Below, piece by piece: positions 53,761-64,000 of a DNA stretch of 64,000 nt. Both the position numbers and the translations under genes were made by a program. The notes below the pieces were generated by a model that saw nothing but the letters and a program-made list of their open reading frames with translations, made no database searches and was not told the origin of the DNA. This DNA is from Molanna angustata (Eukaryota > Arthropoda > Insecta > Trichoptera > Molannidae). Every line of letters begins with the position of its first letter. Position 1 is the stretch's first letter. Where the stretch lies: contig OY754977.1 of NCBI GenBank assembly GCA_963576475.1, forward strand, positions 16,812,033-16,876,032. Reading direction: 5' to 3'.

Positions 53761-54204
53761 CGTTTTATTATTTAATTTTCCAGTCTGAATCAATAAGCTA
53801 ACTCATCAAGAAAATCACTTAAGTAATTTTTTAACTGTTATTTTTTTACTATTTTATAAATTCACAATAATTAATAAAATATCCAACACAATAAATTAAA
53901 AATTATCATAAATAAGTAAGTTTTTTAAAAAAATAGTCCCCTCCTTCCCTTCAGTCCCTTCGATTTTTCTGTCTCAAATAATGGACATTGGGAAGTGGCT
54001 TGAATTTAGATTGAATATAAGCATAGTAATGATTGTAGTGTTGGTCAAAACTCATCTGTTTATTTTTATACTTTCATCAGAAGCAAGAGTGTATAAAAAA
54101 CAGAAAGATCTCGCTATGGGAAATGGTTTAAAATTTAATTGGATAGAAGTAGAAATAAATAGTTTAGAATTAGCCACAACCAACTTGTTTTTAAAAATCA
54201 TCAC
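53761..54204. other. Unassigned, 444 bases
   Basis: AT-rich; a 96-codon frame (53981-54271) ends in the MITE and is not supported as a gene. Confidence 0.45.
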
Positions 54205-54384
54205 CTGGGGGGCAAGTCTAGTCCAACCGGCGAAATCGAAACCCTTACGATTACCCATATCATGGATATAATTATTATATGGAGTTCTATAATATATTTA
54301 GATGTCATAAAATAATTATATCCATGTGATATGGTTTATCACGAGGGTTTTGATTTCGCCAGTTGAACTAGACTTGACTCCCAG
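54205..54384. mobile_element. MITE family M, copy 2
   Basis: Ends CTGGGGGGCAAGTCTAGTCC and GACTAGACTTGACTCCCAG-type inverted arms, with 'cggcgaaatcgaaaccct' matched by 'agggttttgatttcgcc'. 180 bases against 183 in copy 1 at 13266-13448. Confidence 0.85.
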
Positions 54385-55800
54385 AAGTAAGTGTGCATAC
54401 AAAGTTGGGTCCTTCTCTCCTTCTAGAATGAATTTCAAGAAAGTATATCGTTTCCAAAAAATCCTTTGTGAGATAAATCAATAAAAAAATAAATATGTTT
54501 TTCACTGAAACTCATATACTTGTAAATATATTATATTCGTGTAAAAACGTACTTCTGACAATTACAAAACACATCCTGATGCAAAAGTACTTTTTAAAAA
54601 ATTGGACAAAAAGTTTTTGAAAGAAAAAAATTGCGACATTTACACAGAAAATGGGAAATTTATTTAAAATAAGGAAAAAAAAAATAAACGTAATAATCAC
54701 CATTTTTTACTCAAATGCTTAGTTATAATTGAAAATATATGTAATTCGTGTAAATACGTTCTTCTGACATTAAAATAAACAAATATTTGCTAAAGAAAAA
54801 GTAAATTATTTGACATTTCATTCGTTGAAAAAAATGTACAAAAATTCCAAAAAAATTAAAATAACACAGTAAAACATAAACCGTCATTGATTGTGAATAA
54901 AACAATGTGTAAAGTATTTATCGCTGAGAAATTCTCGACTTTGATGCTCGGCGAAAAAAAAATCCACATACATACACATATGTAGGAACGTATATATCGC
55001 GTTACAAAAATTATAGTAGGGATTGTACCGTACAGTCCATATAAATTAATGAACTTCAAATACTTTAAAATAATATAAAAGTAAATAGATGTATTGGTCA
55101 CTCTCTGAAAAAAATAATGAGAATACACAATAATTTTGATTATAAATCTATCATCTCGATTATTTTTACGGAATTCTGTAATATTTAAATCAATATATTT
55201 TTTTCGGTGCACGAATTACTAACTTTTATAGGGAAGAGTTTGTTGGCCATGAACGAATTATTTTTATGTTAAAATATAGGAGAGTTTATCGGATGGTCGA
55301 TCGAGTTAAAATACCAAAACCGTTGTTATAGGTACATTACAAATACAAATAAAATGATTTAAAAACGGTGTTTTGTAATAAAGACATAAAATACTGGCTA
55401 CCGCTACTGATTGCACAATGTGGGGTCACACTAAATACCATATCGTGTTGGTGCGGCCACGGACTAAAATGTTAGGGGCAGTCAAAAAGGGAGGGGAGGT
55501 TGGGCGATCTATTGAATATTCATTATTGTTAACCCTTATTATTTATAGCCAAACTTATTGTGCAATCATGCCGTACATTTTGACCACAACGAGCTTCGGA
55601 AGTCATATAGTCTTTACATTGTAATTAGAATTCTCAAACAACGCAATGGGGGATGTTTTACAAACACATAATTTTGAGAACATATGTTATAAAATACGGA
55701 AAATTAAGACCATCCTTGCAATTTATACTTATACATCAATTAATATTGTTGTATTTTAATTTAGTTTTCATTGCTTTCCATTCCAATATTTATTTAACAC
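54385..55800. other. Unassigned 1.4-kb stretch
   Basis: Segments 'ctcgtgtaaaaacgtacttc' (54537) and 'ttcgtgtaaatacgttcttc' (54746) form a diverged direct repeat of about 200 bases, including 'tgacaatt' / 'tgacatt' and 'aaaaagtttttga'. No gene recognised. Confidence 0.45.
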
Positions 55801-56304
55801 GACAAGTGACAATTTATTATCCAAGTCAAAACTCAAGAATCAGACACTTGCAGACGGTACGAGTGATTCTCCATTGATGTTTATAGAAACATTTCAAATG
55901 AGGTGCTGTCGCCGTGATGAAGTCATCACATAAACTCGATTTTTATTGGGTTCAGTTTAATCTTATTACAAGACTTCCACGAAGTGACTTTTTCAGTGGA
56001 CATAATAGTATCTACTTTCAGACAATCTTTGTTTATGGGATTACAACATTTGAAGAACAGACGGTCATCTGCATGAAAAAATAATTGAGACCTTCTTTTT
56101 GAAATAAGTCGTCGAGTCATTGATGATGCACAGCCCAAGTCCTTGACGATTTGTCATACAAAATGAACAAAATAGGTTCAAGAAATAATCCCTGAAGCAC
56201 TCCAAATTTCACGATTTCCGATAAAAACGTATATTCATTAATCCTCACGGACTGGCTTCTTCCTGAAATACATGAGGTCATCCATTAAATAACATTACCA
56301 TAGA

Positions 56305-57108
56305 CATCTTTGACGAAGTAAGAGAGCAAGCGAATAAGGCCGCCTTCGTGGCTGGATACTTGAAAAATGCTGTATGGAGAAACAGAGACATGCTGAAGGT
56401 GAGTAAGGTAAGGATCTATAAGACCTGTGTAAGGCCGATCATAATATACGGCATAGAAACAAAAGCTGACACTGCCAGAACAAAAAACCTCCTAAGAACC
56501 ACTGAGATGAAGACTCTACGACCCATCGCAGGCGTAACACTTCTTGACAGAGTAAGGAACTCGGAGATAAGAAGAATCTGTGATGTCGAAGATGTGCACG
56601 AAGACGATTCTGGAGAGATCATGTGGGGAGAGCGGGTTCGGATCGAGTGGTGAGAATAGCAGCGGATGGGGAGATAACAAATGGCAGACCCCCTGGAAGA
56701 CCACCCAAACGATGGAAGTATAATAATTATGTTAATTATTATTTTCGAAATATTCTATATAAATTTATACCAGTGTTAATGAAGATATGATAGTGAAAAC
56801 CAACAATTATCTATTTACAGATTTTATTCACAATATACATTAAATAAACAATATTACACAAGATGAGCTAACTGTCGCGTGAGAGGTTTCAAATGGCACT
56901 GCCCGTCTTCGTTGGTTTTCCAGTATATATAGACTTTCATTTTCTAGAACATTCTGTGTTCGTAGTAATTGTTCCACCACACGTTGTAAACGTTGTAAGA
57001 TATTATAAATGCTCCGCCACAGAAGGATAGCTGGGCGTCCACTTCACAAGAGCAGGCTCCGAGAATAACAGGACACAGTCCTAAGTAAAGCACAAGAAGA
57101 AGAAGAAG
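56305..57108 (+). pseudogene. RTE-like LINE tail inserted in the older LINE; 8-bp duplication
   Basis: The frame from about 56311 reads DEVREQANKAAFVAGYLKN, YKTCVRPIIIYGIET, LRPIAGVTLLDRVRNSEIR and GRPPGRPPKRWK after a frame change near 56590. It ends in (GAA)n at 57094-57108. The duplication ACCATAGA flanks it at 56297-56304 and 57109-57116. The 3' part is itself interrupted at 56719-57021. Partner copy: 39205-39415. Confidence 0.8.
56719..57021. mobile_element. 303-bp insert in the LINE tail, possible solo LTR
   Basis: Defined by comparison with the uninterrupted copy at 39205-39415. Flanking GAAG at 56715-56718 and 57022-57025 looks like a 4-bp duplication. It contains 'cagtatatatagac' (TATA-like, near 56921) and ends CTCCGCCACA. 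The left end begins TATAATAATTATGTT, not TG, so LTR identity is tentative. Confidence 0.55.
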
Positions 57109-57235
57109 ACCATAGATTCCATATTGGTGTTCTAAAAGCTGAAGAAGGATTTCGTGGTCTATACATCCATAATATCAAAGGCGGCACTCGTGTCTAAAAG
57201 TAACACTAAAGCAATGTTTCCAGATTGAACCTGTT

Positions 57236-58555
57236 ACAAGATATATAGACCATTAGTATTGTTTGAGTAGAGTGTAAAAACACTTTTTAAATAAGAATGA
57301 AGTGTAAAATGTAATTAAAAACTAAATGTGATCGATTTAACTAAAACCTAAATTTCTTGAATAAAGTGATAAATAATAAAATCTTATTTCTTAAATAATC
57401 TTCATTGCGTGTTGTATTTCAAATATTGCTTAATGAAAAATTAATCTACACTTACAGATTTGCGGGACTCGTTCTTAATTTCTCTATTGTGTATTTAACG
57501 GATACCCGAAATAGAAATTATATCAGGGCGTAACATTTAACTACCCTTCAAATTATTAAGAGCAAAGTTTAATAAAAAAAGTACCTACCTAATGCGCACT
57601 CCGTTAGCGTTGGCTTCTCATAATGCTTCTTTGGAAATTTTAATAAAATCATTACAAGTAATCCATTATTTCGGTAAAGCGGTAAAGTTGAACTAATTCT
57701 CAAAAGGTTTTGTACTATATCCGAATTTGTGCTTTATTGTACCGCGCTAAGAACTATAATTTATGGCCCCATGAAGGCTTAAAGAATTAACTTTTAGTTA
57801 CCTACACAGGAAAAATCTCCATTTTTATTCTCCTCTTGAAATTTTTATAGCCTCCTTAAGTAGTGCTCCGTCCTGCCCATTTGCTGGTAGGACTTTCACT
57901 GGTTTTTAAGACCATGTTAGGCTCGGTCTCATAATTATAATGTCTCCTTTGAGCCTACTTTGAGTCATAAACATTCTAATACTGACAATTTAGATAGGTC
58001 TCGCGCTTCAATGATTATTCGTCCACAAAGGCACACTTGACTTCAATGGATAATAAGCCTAATAATATGACTTTGCTAAAATTCAAACGGCTCTTTGAAA
58101 AATGTTGAGTTTCCCGGAATTTTCTGCGAAATTTTAATCCATCGGGGGAACAAGTTGCCTGAAATATACCGAGTATGATGAGAAACTTTCAATCGAAATT
58201 ATTACGCTGTAATAATATGGCAATCTTTTTGAAATATTTTGAAATATATAGTATAAAGTATATTTTTTCTGAAAGCGAGAATTAGTAGAAAGCGTAAATA
58301 GCAGACGAAAGCGTATGAAACAATGTACTAGTGTTGATGAGGAAATGAATGTACGTAAAAATAGAAAAATGTGGCGTTCGCTACTCTCTGCTTTCCCGTA
58401 AGGGATGGGATGTTGATGAAACTGGAATATTTTTTCTAAATAAAAAACTGCGCCTATATAGCGGATATTCGAATTTTTTACACTTAATTCGGTAGCACAT
58501 AGTTCACCAAATACGTACATAATATGTCTTTACAATTTCAATAAATTATGTCGAA
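57236..58555. other. Unassigned 1.3-kb stretch
   Basis: No gene recognised. A minus frame of 128 codons (58134-58520) has no domain I can identify. Confidence 0.45.
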
Positions 58556-58890
58556 ATATTTATTTATTTATTTATTTATTTAATATACAGAGACACCAAC
58601 AGAACACTGAAGAACACAAACAAAAAAAAACATGAACAAAAAAAATAGAATCTCCAGAGCTCCAATAACAGGTGCATAATTAGGTAGGTACAATCAACGT
58701 CTCCTGACCATTCAAATTATAAAAAAGACATTACTTTGCACAGTTAAAAGGAAAGTTTAAAATACACATATACATATATGTAGGAAAACAAAAAGAAAAC
58801 AAATGATGAACTAATAAGATAAAACAAAAAAAGTAGGAATAATTGAACTGAGACAAAAAAAAATAGATTTTAGCCCAGCATACTTTAATA
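58556..58890 (-). mobile_element. Dispersed repeat (family V), second copy
   Basis: Starts with (TTTA)n and repeats 'agagacaccaacagaacact', 'gctccaataacagg', 'acaatcaacgtctcctga' and 'taagataaaacaaaa' of 41988-42390, with small deletions. Confidence 0.6.
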
Positions 58891-59988
58891 TAATTGACAG
58901 GCAATAAAACTGGTCTTCCATAAATGATTCACGTCAATTTCATTTATAACAATAGAAAATAAAGCATGAATATTACAAGGCATACGACGTGTCATCATTT
59001 GTCAAAAAATTAATTAATTTATTTTTCTTATATTTTACAGTGGCATAATTTACTTTCCTAATATTTTTAATATACTTTTTTTATATCACTGATAACAAAT
59101 TTTATCTGTCATCTTCATTGATCCATTTTATTTATTTCAGACCTTGTAATATTCGTAAATAATAAGTTTAGTTTTCTAACTATCATTATTTATTTATTTA
59201 TTAAAATAGGTAATTAAATATCTAAGGTATTAAGTACCTATGTATGTTTACTCAATATATAAAAAATCAAAATTTTTGATTTAAATTTTCAAAATATTAA
59301 AAAAAATCTCTTCTACTTTGTTGATAACTTTCTACTTGGTAACTTTATTTATCTTGTTCGAAATTTTTGATTCTAGTGCGTACCTACATTAGGAAAAACT
59401 TTATTAATTTCCTTGCTTTGTATTAACAATTCAAATTTGTTTGTATAAAAATTTTATATCTCGTTGCGTAGCGCAAAATTAAACCCAATAAAGCGGTACG
59501 AAACGTGTTTTTTTAATGTCATAAATCCGTATTGCTTGTTAAACCTAGCGTGTTGAAATATTTAAATTCAAACAATTCCAGAAATTAACACATGAACTCT
59601 GTTTCCTGGATGCAAATATTTTGTTTTTCTGTCGACATACTCGTACATGGGTAGTTAGTATTGTGAAGTACCAGAGGTATGTATTAACAAACAACATGTG
59701 TTTGCATTGTGAAAATATTAATATGTATGAACCAAAATGTTTAATAACTTAACTTCCTCTTGCTGTTTACCTCGCTGGAAAAATAAATGGGTTGTAATAA
59801 ATGAGCGGCTTTTAACGAAGGAAACATTCTAGATATTTCAGGAATAGTCGTCTTAATCATTTTAAAGAAAATATCCCAAAACGTTTTATTTATTATGTAG
59901 AAAATATTAAATGATGATCTTATGATAAGAAAAAGAATGGATTGTATGGGTGGAATCGTGCCTTGTGAGGTTTTTGTGTGTACGTATT
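58891..59988. other. Unassigned 1.1-kb stretch
   Basis: AT-rich; no gene or repeat recognised. Confidence 0.5.
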
Positions 59989-60161
59989 TTTTTTTTAAAT
60001 GAATATAACCTTGTTAAACAAGTACATATACATCTTCCTACGTACTCTAAAATAAGCATTAATGCTTGTGCTATAGGTGAACGAAATCGGTCGAGGCAGG
60101 ATTCGAACTCGCGACCACTGGATTACTAACCCAATGCGCAAACCGCTCTGCTATCGACCCA
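59989..60161 (-). mobile_element. SINE family C, minus-strand copy
   Basis: Inverse complement has GGCAGAGCGGTTTGCGC-like head text, loop TTAGTAA (again AGT) and B box GAGTTCGAATCC, with the same tail as 10022-10199 ('gcattaatgcttatttta', 'gtacttgtttaacaagg'). Confidence 0.75.
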
Positions 60162-60354
60162 TCTGCTTTGTTATTTTTGATCTCATGTTTATGTGTATTG
60201 TGTATTAACCGTGTACCAAATTTTAATTAAATAAATAAATAAATTCAGTTATTCTGGTTCACACTAATGTGTACACTTGTAAATAACACAGTTAACCCGT
60301 CTTCCTAATATTCCATTCCATTCTCTGAAATAGGTATGTTTGTGGTTTTTTTTT
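60162..60354. other. Unassigned, 193 bases
   Basis: AT-rich; no feature. Confidence 0.5.
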
Positions 60355-60478
60355 ATATGTGCATAAAGTGATCACGTGAACCAACCGATGACAGATTGTA
60401 AGCCCTGTAGGTGCCCTGAGTTCCTGGTTCTTCTATAATATCCCAACTTCGTCTCTATTGAGACGTTAAAAAGTTTGT
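60355..60478 (-). mobile_element. Unclassified repeat (family U), truncated
   Basis: Shares 'gtgatcacgtgaaccaaccg', 'gtaggtgcc', 'gttcctggttcttctataat' and 'aacttcgtctctattgagac' with 11219-11385. Confidence 0.6.
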
Positions 60479-62119
60479 CAGTATAAATATGATATATTTT
60501 TGGCCTAAAAACAAGAATCTTCAGTTTCCTTTAACTTCGTGGCTTTACTCCCACATTGTAAATTATCTAAACATACTCGCTTCATTTAAAATGATATAAT
60601 AATAAATAATAATATATTGCCATTCCAAACATTTCTTTGTTCGACCGAGTTCCCGGAATCGATAGATTGATGGAATTTCCGACAGTTTCATTATATTCTA
60701 GGCGATGGAATGAATATGGCTAGTTTAATGCGAATTGTAAATTATTAGAAATATCTACATGCACAAAAAAGGCGGAAAGGCAAACATTTGTGTAATAATA
60801 ATAACGATAACATGTATCAATAGAATAAATGAGTTAAAGTGGAATGAAATAGTAAAATTATGTTATTATACCTCCACCGCAACTCGCTAATCGACCCCTT
60901 TACAGAATACTTAAGTAACCGATAAACAAATACATAACACTAATAATAATTCATGTGCAATGGTCCTTTGGATAAGTAATCTGGGATACTTAAACCCGCA
61001 TTTGTACAAAAATATAATAAATATATATAATTTTATTATGATTGTTCCTCTCTTATTCTTCTTACTGTTGAAGGCCATAAAGGGCCTGTTCACGCAGATT
61101 TTGCTGCCTCTTGTGATGCCTACTCCCAGCCGTCCTTCCATCTTTTGGAGAGACTTCCGATATTCGAAATCTGTCATTCATTAATATAACCTGTTTTTTG
61201 TACAACATGAGAAACATATAAACACAAGAAACATCCGATAAACAAAGATACAATTTTTAATACTCAATAAATTATACAAAACGATTCGCTTTCACTTGAC
61301 AAAGCTAGCGTCCTCAAAATTTATCGAAAGATCTAAGACATATTATTATCAGTTACATAACATTATACTCATTCTTGCGAATCTAAACTTTGTGCTTTTT
61401 CAAAACATTTGAAATTAAATTTATAAAATTAACTTCCTCTGTTCGTGAATAAAATCAAAATAATCAATCGTTAAAAATATATTTTTTACTTTATTTCTGT
61501 TCCATATTTTAGTGGTGGATTCAGCATTTTGTCTGCCGTTAAATGGAAACTATTTCCTAAGGAATTTACTTAATGTACAACGTTTAAATCCCAGAATATC
61601 CGGCTATTTGTTGGAAGCCACTATGAAATGGGTCTTTAAAAATGAGAGTTTGAAAACACTTTTCCTGATGCCAAGAGTTTGCATAAGTACATTCACGGAA
61701 CATTAAGGGAAGCCATTTCCATTAGTCCCCATTACTGCTGCCATAGGAATACACAAACGGTGAATGGACACAATGACGTGTAAACAATTTAGACAAATGA
61801 TTCAAAACTCCAACATTTTATTATGTTGTATCGCTAACTTGTTACTGAAATGTTCCTGATTTTGAATGTTATCGGTATTTAACACCCTTAATGTCTCTAG
61901 CACTGAATATACTCACGAAGGTGTTTTTATCACCGTTTTTAGAATTTTATTTTCAGTAATTTGACGAAAATCAAAACCAAACGTCTATGACTGAGACCAA
62001 TATCTCACCAGTTTTGATCTTGAATTTTCTCGTCGCTACTCGCAGTGTTCATACAACAGATAAGTTAATCCATAAAATGAAAACTTATCAAACAAAATGA
62101 AAAAAATATAAATTGCCTA
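60479..62119. other. Unassigned 1.6-kb stretch
   Basis: Mostly AT-rich. 61065-61160 is GC-richer (minus strand 'ggatggaaggacggctggga', 'gaggcagcaaaatctgcgtg') and may be a LINE scrap, since it contains text near a (GAA)-type element, but no frame supports it. Confidence 0.4.
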
Positions 62120-62222
62120 TACTTTCTGGATCTGTGTGACGAAAAATACCGTCTCCAGTTATTGGGTTTGTGTAAATTAATATTCGTCATATTAATGTTA
62201 GTTGCTCGAGAAGCATCATGTA
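62120..62222 (+). mobile_element. SINE family B tail fragment
   Basis: 'tttctggatctgtgtgacga', 'gtctccagttattggg' and 'gttagttgctcgagaag' match the body. Internal deletion between the second and third blocks. Confidence 0.6.
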
Positions 62223-62311
62223 ACATTTTCAAGAAAATGTTACAGAAAATGTTACTATCATGTAACAGTCATAACACTCATAACACAATTTAAAAGAATA
62301 TTTTTGTTATT

Positions 62312-62575
62312 GCATATGCGCAAACATTGGATTTTTTTCCCTGTCGGAGTCAAAGATATTTTTTAACAGATTTTTAATTATCTCAATAGAGATGAAGTTG
62401 GAATATTTACTGTAGGAGAACCGGGAAATCAAGGCACCTACAGGGCTTACGACCTGTCATCGGCTGGTTTACGTGATCACTTTATGCGCTTGCGCAACGT
62501 TCACCAATTGTGCCTTTTTAATGAGATCCCTATCAATTCAATTTTGAAAGTTCTATATATTGTAATACTGAAACT
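62312..62575 (+). mobile_element. Unclassified repeat (family U), longest copy
   Basis: From 'atatgcgcaaacattgg' through 'aggagaaccgggaaatcaag', 'acctgtcatcggctggttta' and 'gcgcaacgttcaccaattg' to 'ttgaaagttctatat'. The last block also starts the minus copy at 11205, which fixes one end of the family. Confidence 0.65.
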
Positions 62576-62759
62576 TTAAACTAAACGATAAATGAAACGT
62601 GTTGTTTTTTTTTATAATATATTTTATTTTTTATTTTTTGCCATTTCACACGGATTTGTGCCATAATTTTTTGTATTCATTGAACACTCAAACTCAAAGA
62701 TAAACCTCATAGTAACGCTCGTTTGTAATAAATCGAAATTTAATCGACAAAAAATTTAT

Positions 62760-62930
62760 TTCCGGTTCGTTTCCGGGTGGACACACAGTTTTCAATGTTG
62801 TTTTCAGTCTGGATCTGTGACACGATTAATATTGTAAGTATCCAGAATGTTACAACTAGTTATTGGGTGCGTGTTAAATTAATCTTTGACATAGTACCTA
62901 CCTGTTAGTTGCCCGAGAAGTATCTTATTT
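62760..62930 (+). mobile_element. SINE family B copy, head truncated
   Basis: Begins in a degraded B box ('tccggttcgtttccgggtgg'), then 'cacacagttttcaatg', 'ttttcagtctggatctgtga', 'gtgcgtgttaaattaat' and 'gttgcccgagaag'. Confidence 0.75.
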
Positions 62931-63275
62931 ATAAGAATCCATAAAAACTTTTATATTAACAATTGAAAAAAAATATTACCGTTGCAAAAATGTCAATCAT
63001 TTTTTTTCTATTAATTCCTCTTTTGATGTGATTTCGTGTAATTATCCAAAATTATCACAATGCAAAAAAGTTTGAAATAAAGGTTATTTCGTTTTGAGTT
63101 TGTGCGTAACAATAGTAAACTGGAGAACGTTAAGTTTTCTTTTTTCGTAAAAACGTTACATTATGTGTAATTCAAACAATAAACTTCTACGCTACCATCA
63201 ATTCGGTTAATATTACTAAGGCGTATAATATTACTGCTTGAATATACCCGTTCCTTACAAGAATCAAATTAAAAA
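62931..63275. other. Unassigned, 345 bases
   Basis: AT-rich; no feature recognised. Confidence 0.5.
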
Positions 63276-63623
63276 TCTATAAATTGTAAAAAAACATTTA
63301 TAAATAGAAACACAGATTCCACAATGAATATTTTTATTTGCCTAAGCGCGAACGCCAGTCACACATGTAATGGTCAAATGGGGTTTGTACAGGTAAGCAG
63401 GAGAGGGGGGAGGGAAAAACCCTATCAGACATATACAGATATTATAACTTAGATAACAACTAATAGGTAGAAAATATGGGAAACCCGTATTAATACAATG
63501 AATAGCAAGTAACTAACAATACAATAATTTTAAGAATTGTGTAAGAAAGTGTTATTATGTATCTTATTTCATTGTGGAATCTAACTGTGTTTCTATTTAT
63601 AAGTGTTTTTTTACAATTTATAA
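63276..63623. mobile_element. MITE with ~50-bp terminal inverted repeats
   Basis: Left arm 'tataaattgtaaaaaaacat', 'ttataaatagaaacacagat', 'tccacaatga' is matched inverted by 63570-63623 with one short gap. The internal part is unrelated to the other MITEs here and includes a purine run at 63400-63417. No coding frame. Confidence 0.75.
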
Positions 63624-63787
63624 TTATGATGTTCCATTGCGTCAACGAAAAAACCTTCAAGTTATTAAAAATCTATTTTGACTACTTGTTCCAATCTAGG
63701 TAAAAATATCGGTTAGTTTGCCGACCTATTAAACGAGCAAAAAATCAACATACAAATAAATAAGCAAATAATTATATAAATATAAGA

Positions 63788-63915
63788 TGGGTGGTGGCAG
63801 AGAGTGTCACGAGTTTGAATCCTGCTATAGTACAAGCATTTATGCTTAGTTAAGGTAATATATGAGGATGTATACTTACTTGTTTCAATGACATATTCAT
63901 TCTTTAAAAAAAGTT
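63788..63915 (+). mobile_element. SINE family C, plus-strand copy with anticodon arm deleted
   Basis: 'gggtggtggcagag' is followed almost at once by 'cacgagtttgaatcctgc' and the family tail 'tatagtacaagcatttatgc'. About 30 bases of the tRNA-like middle are missing compared with 10022-10199. Confidence 0.65.
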
Positions 63916-63917
63916 TT

Positions 63918-64000
63918 TTCCTTCTTCTTCTTCTTCGTCTTCTCAGCCTAATCCCGTCTACTCCTGGACGAAGGCCTCCTCCATCTCCTTCCAAGCCACT
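63918..64000 (-). pseudogene. LINE ORF2 extreme C-terminus with (GAA)n tail, cut by window end
   Basis: The minus strand from the window edge reads 'MEEAFVQE' and a stop, then text ending in GAAGAAGAAGAAG at 63918-63935. It matches the end of the LINE at 15239-15739 (MEEAYIQQWKTEG). It continues beyond the window. Confidence 0.7.

Larger units (their letters stand above)
55801..57235 (-). pseudogene. CR1/L2-like LINE reverse transcriptase, interrupted
   Basis: Minus-strand order: ALVLLLDTSAAFDIMD (motif A, 57230-57180), DHEILLQLLEHQYGIYG (to 57117), then a gap filled by an insertion, then SGRSQSVRI (56265-56240), FGVLQGLFLEPILFILY (motif B, degraded) and FFHADDRLFF (motif C, YADD changed to HADD), then LNPIKIEFM and onward to 55801. 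Multiple stops. The fingers and endonuclease are missing. Confidence 0.75.

Noticed and set aside
58134..58520. 128-codon minus frame
   Set aside because: No recognisable domain, ends and start not supported; left as unassigned.

Overview
The window is a repeat-dense, AT-rich piece of an insect nuclear genome, most likely a moth or butterfly. The basis is the mixture of transposon types: several tRNA-derived SINE families, many 5'-truncated non-LTR retrotransposon tails ending in (GAA)n, (GAT)n, (TATG)n or (TTTA)n, Helitrons carrying CA microsatellites, and the repeated 'tatcacgcc...tccc' LINE 3'-end motif that I associate with Lepidoptera. The species call is inference. No rRNA, true tRNA, CRISPR array or complete host protein-coding gene could be supported. 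The one host-like signal is a TATA-less core promoter (initiator plus DPE at exact spacing, with an NRF-1-like site) near 3532 on the + strand, followed by a possible first exon ending in GTAAGT. The remaining 60 kb could be intron or intergenic DNA.

Layout. 1-1.9 kb: a foldback-type element whose inverted arms end in a GC-rich minisatellite, inserted into a near-palindromic MITE that recurs at 32.3 and 39.6 kb. 2-10 kb: SINE and LINE debris, the promoter, a GT microsatellite. 10-13 kb and 28-29 kb: Helitron-like elements, two nearly full length (~1.03 kb). 13-25 kb: LINE fragments, a MITE, a 1.03-kb inverted-repeat transposon (17.85-18.88 kb), a non-autonomous hAT with 8-bp target duplication inserted in a LINE (21.2-22.3 kb), and a LINE-LINE chimera containing a reverse transcriptase core. 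25-45 kb: more LINE tails, SINEs, a homogeneous 37-bp minisatellite (29.5-30.2 kb) and long unassigned AT-rich stretches. 45.1-53.0 kb: a young Ty3/gypsy LTR retrotransposon on the minus strand (gag; protease-RT-RNase H; integrase) with LTRs that differ by one base in a G run, inserted with a 4-bp duplication into the end of an older LINE. 53-64 kb: that LINE, a three-level nest of insertions (55.8-57.2 kb), MITEs, SINEs and further LINE tails.

How the parts relate. The only system with enough genes to act together is the LTR retrotransposon: gag and pol overlap in a -1 frame relation, and pol is split by a one-base length change in an A8 run, so this copy is probably not autonomous as sequenced. 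Everything else is non-autonomous or decayed. Several insertions can be ordered in time from their target-site duplications. I did not find a clearly undescribed functional system; the best candidates for novelty are the minisatellite-tipped foldback element, the palindromic MITE family, the 17.85-kb inverted-repeat transposon, an unclassified four-copy repeat (here called U), and a tRNA-like pol III promoter pattern inside the LTR.
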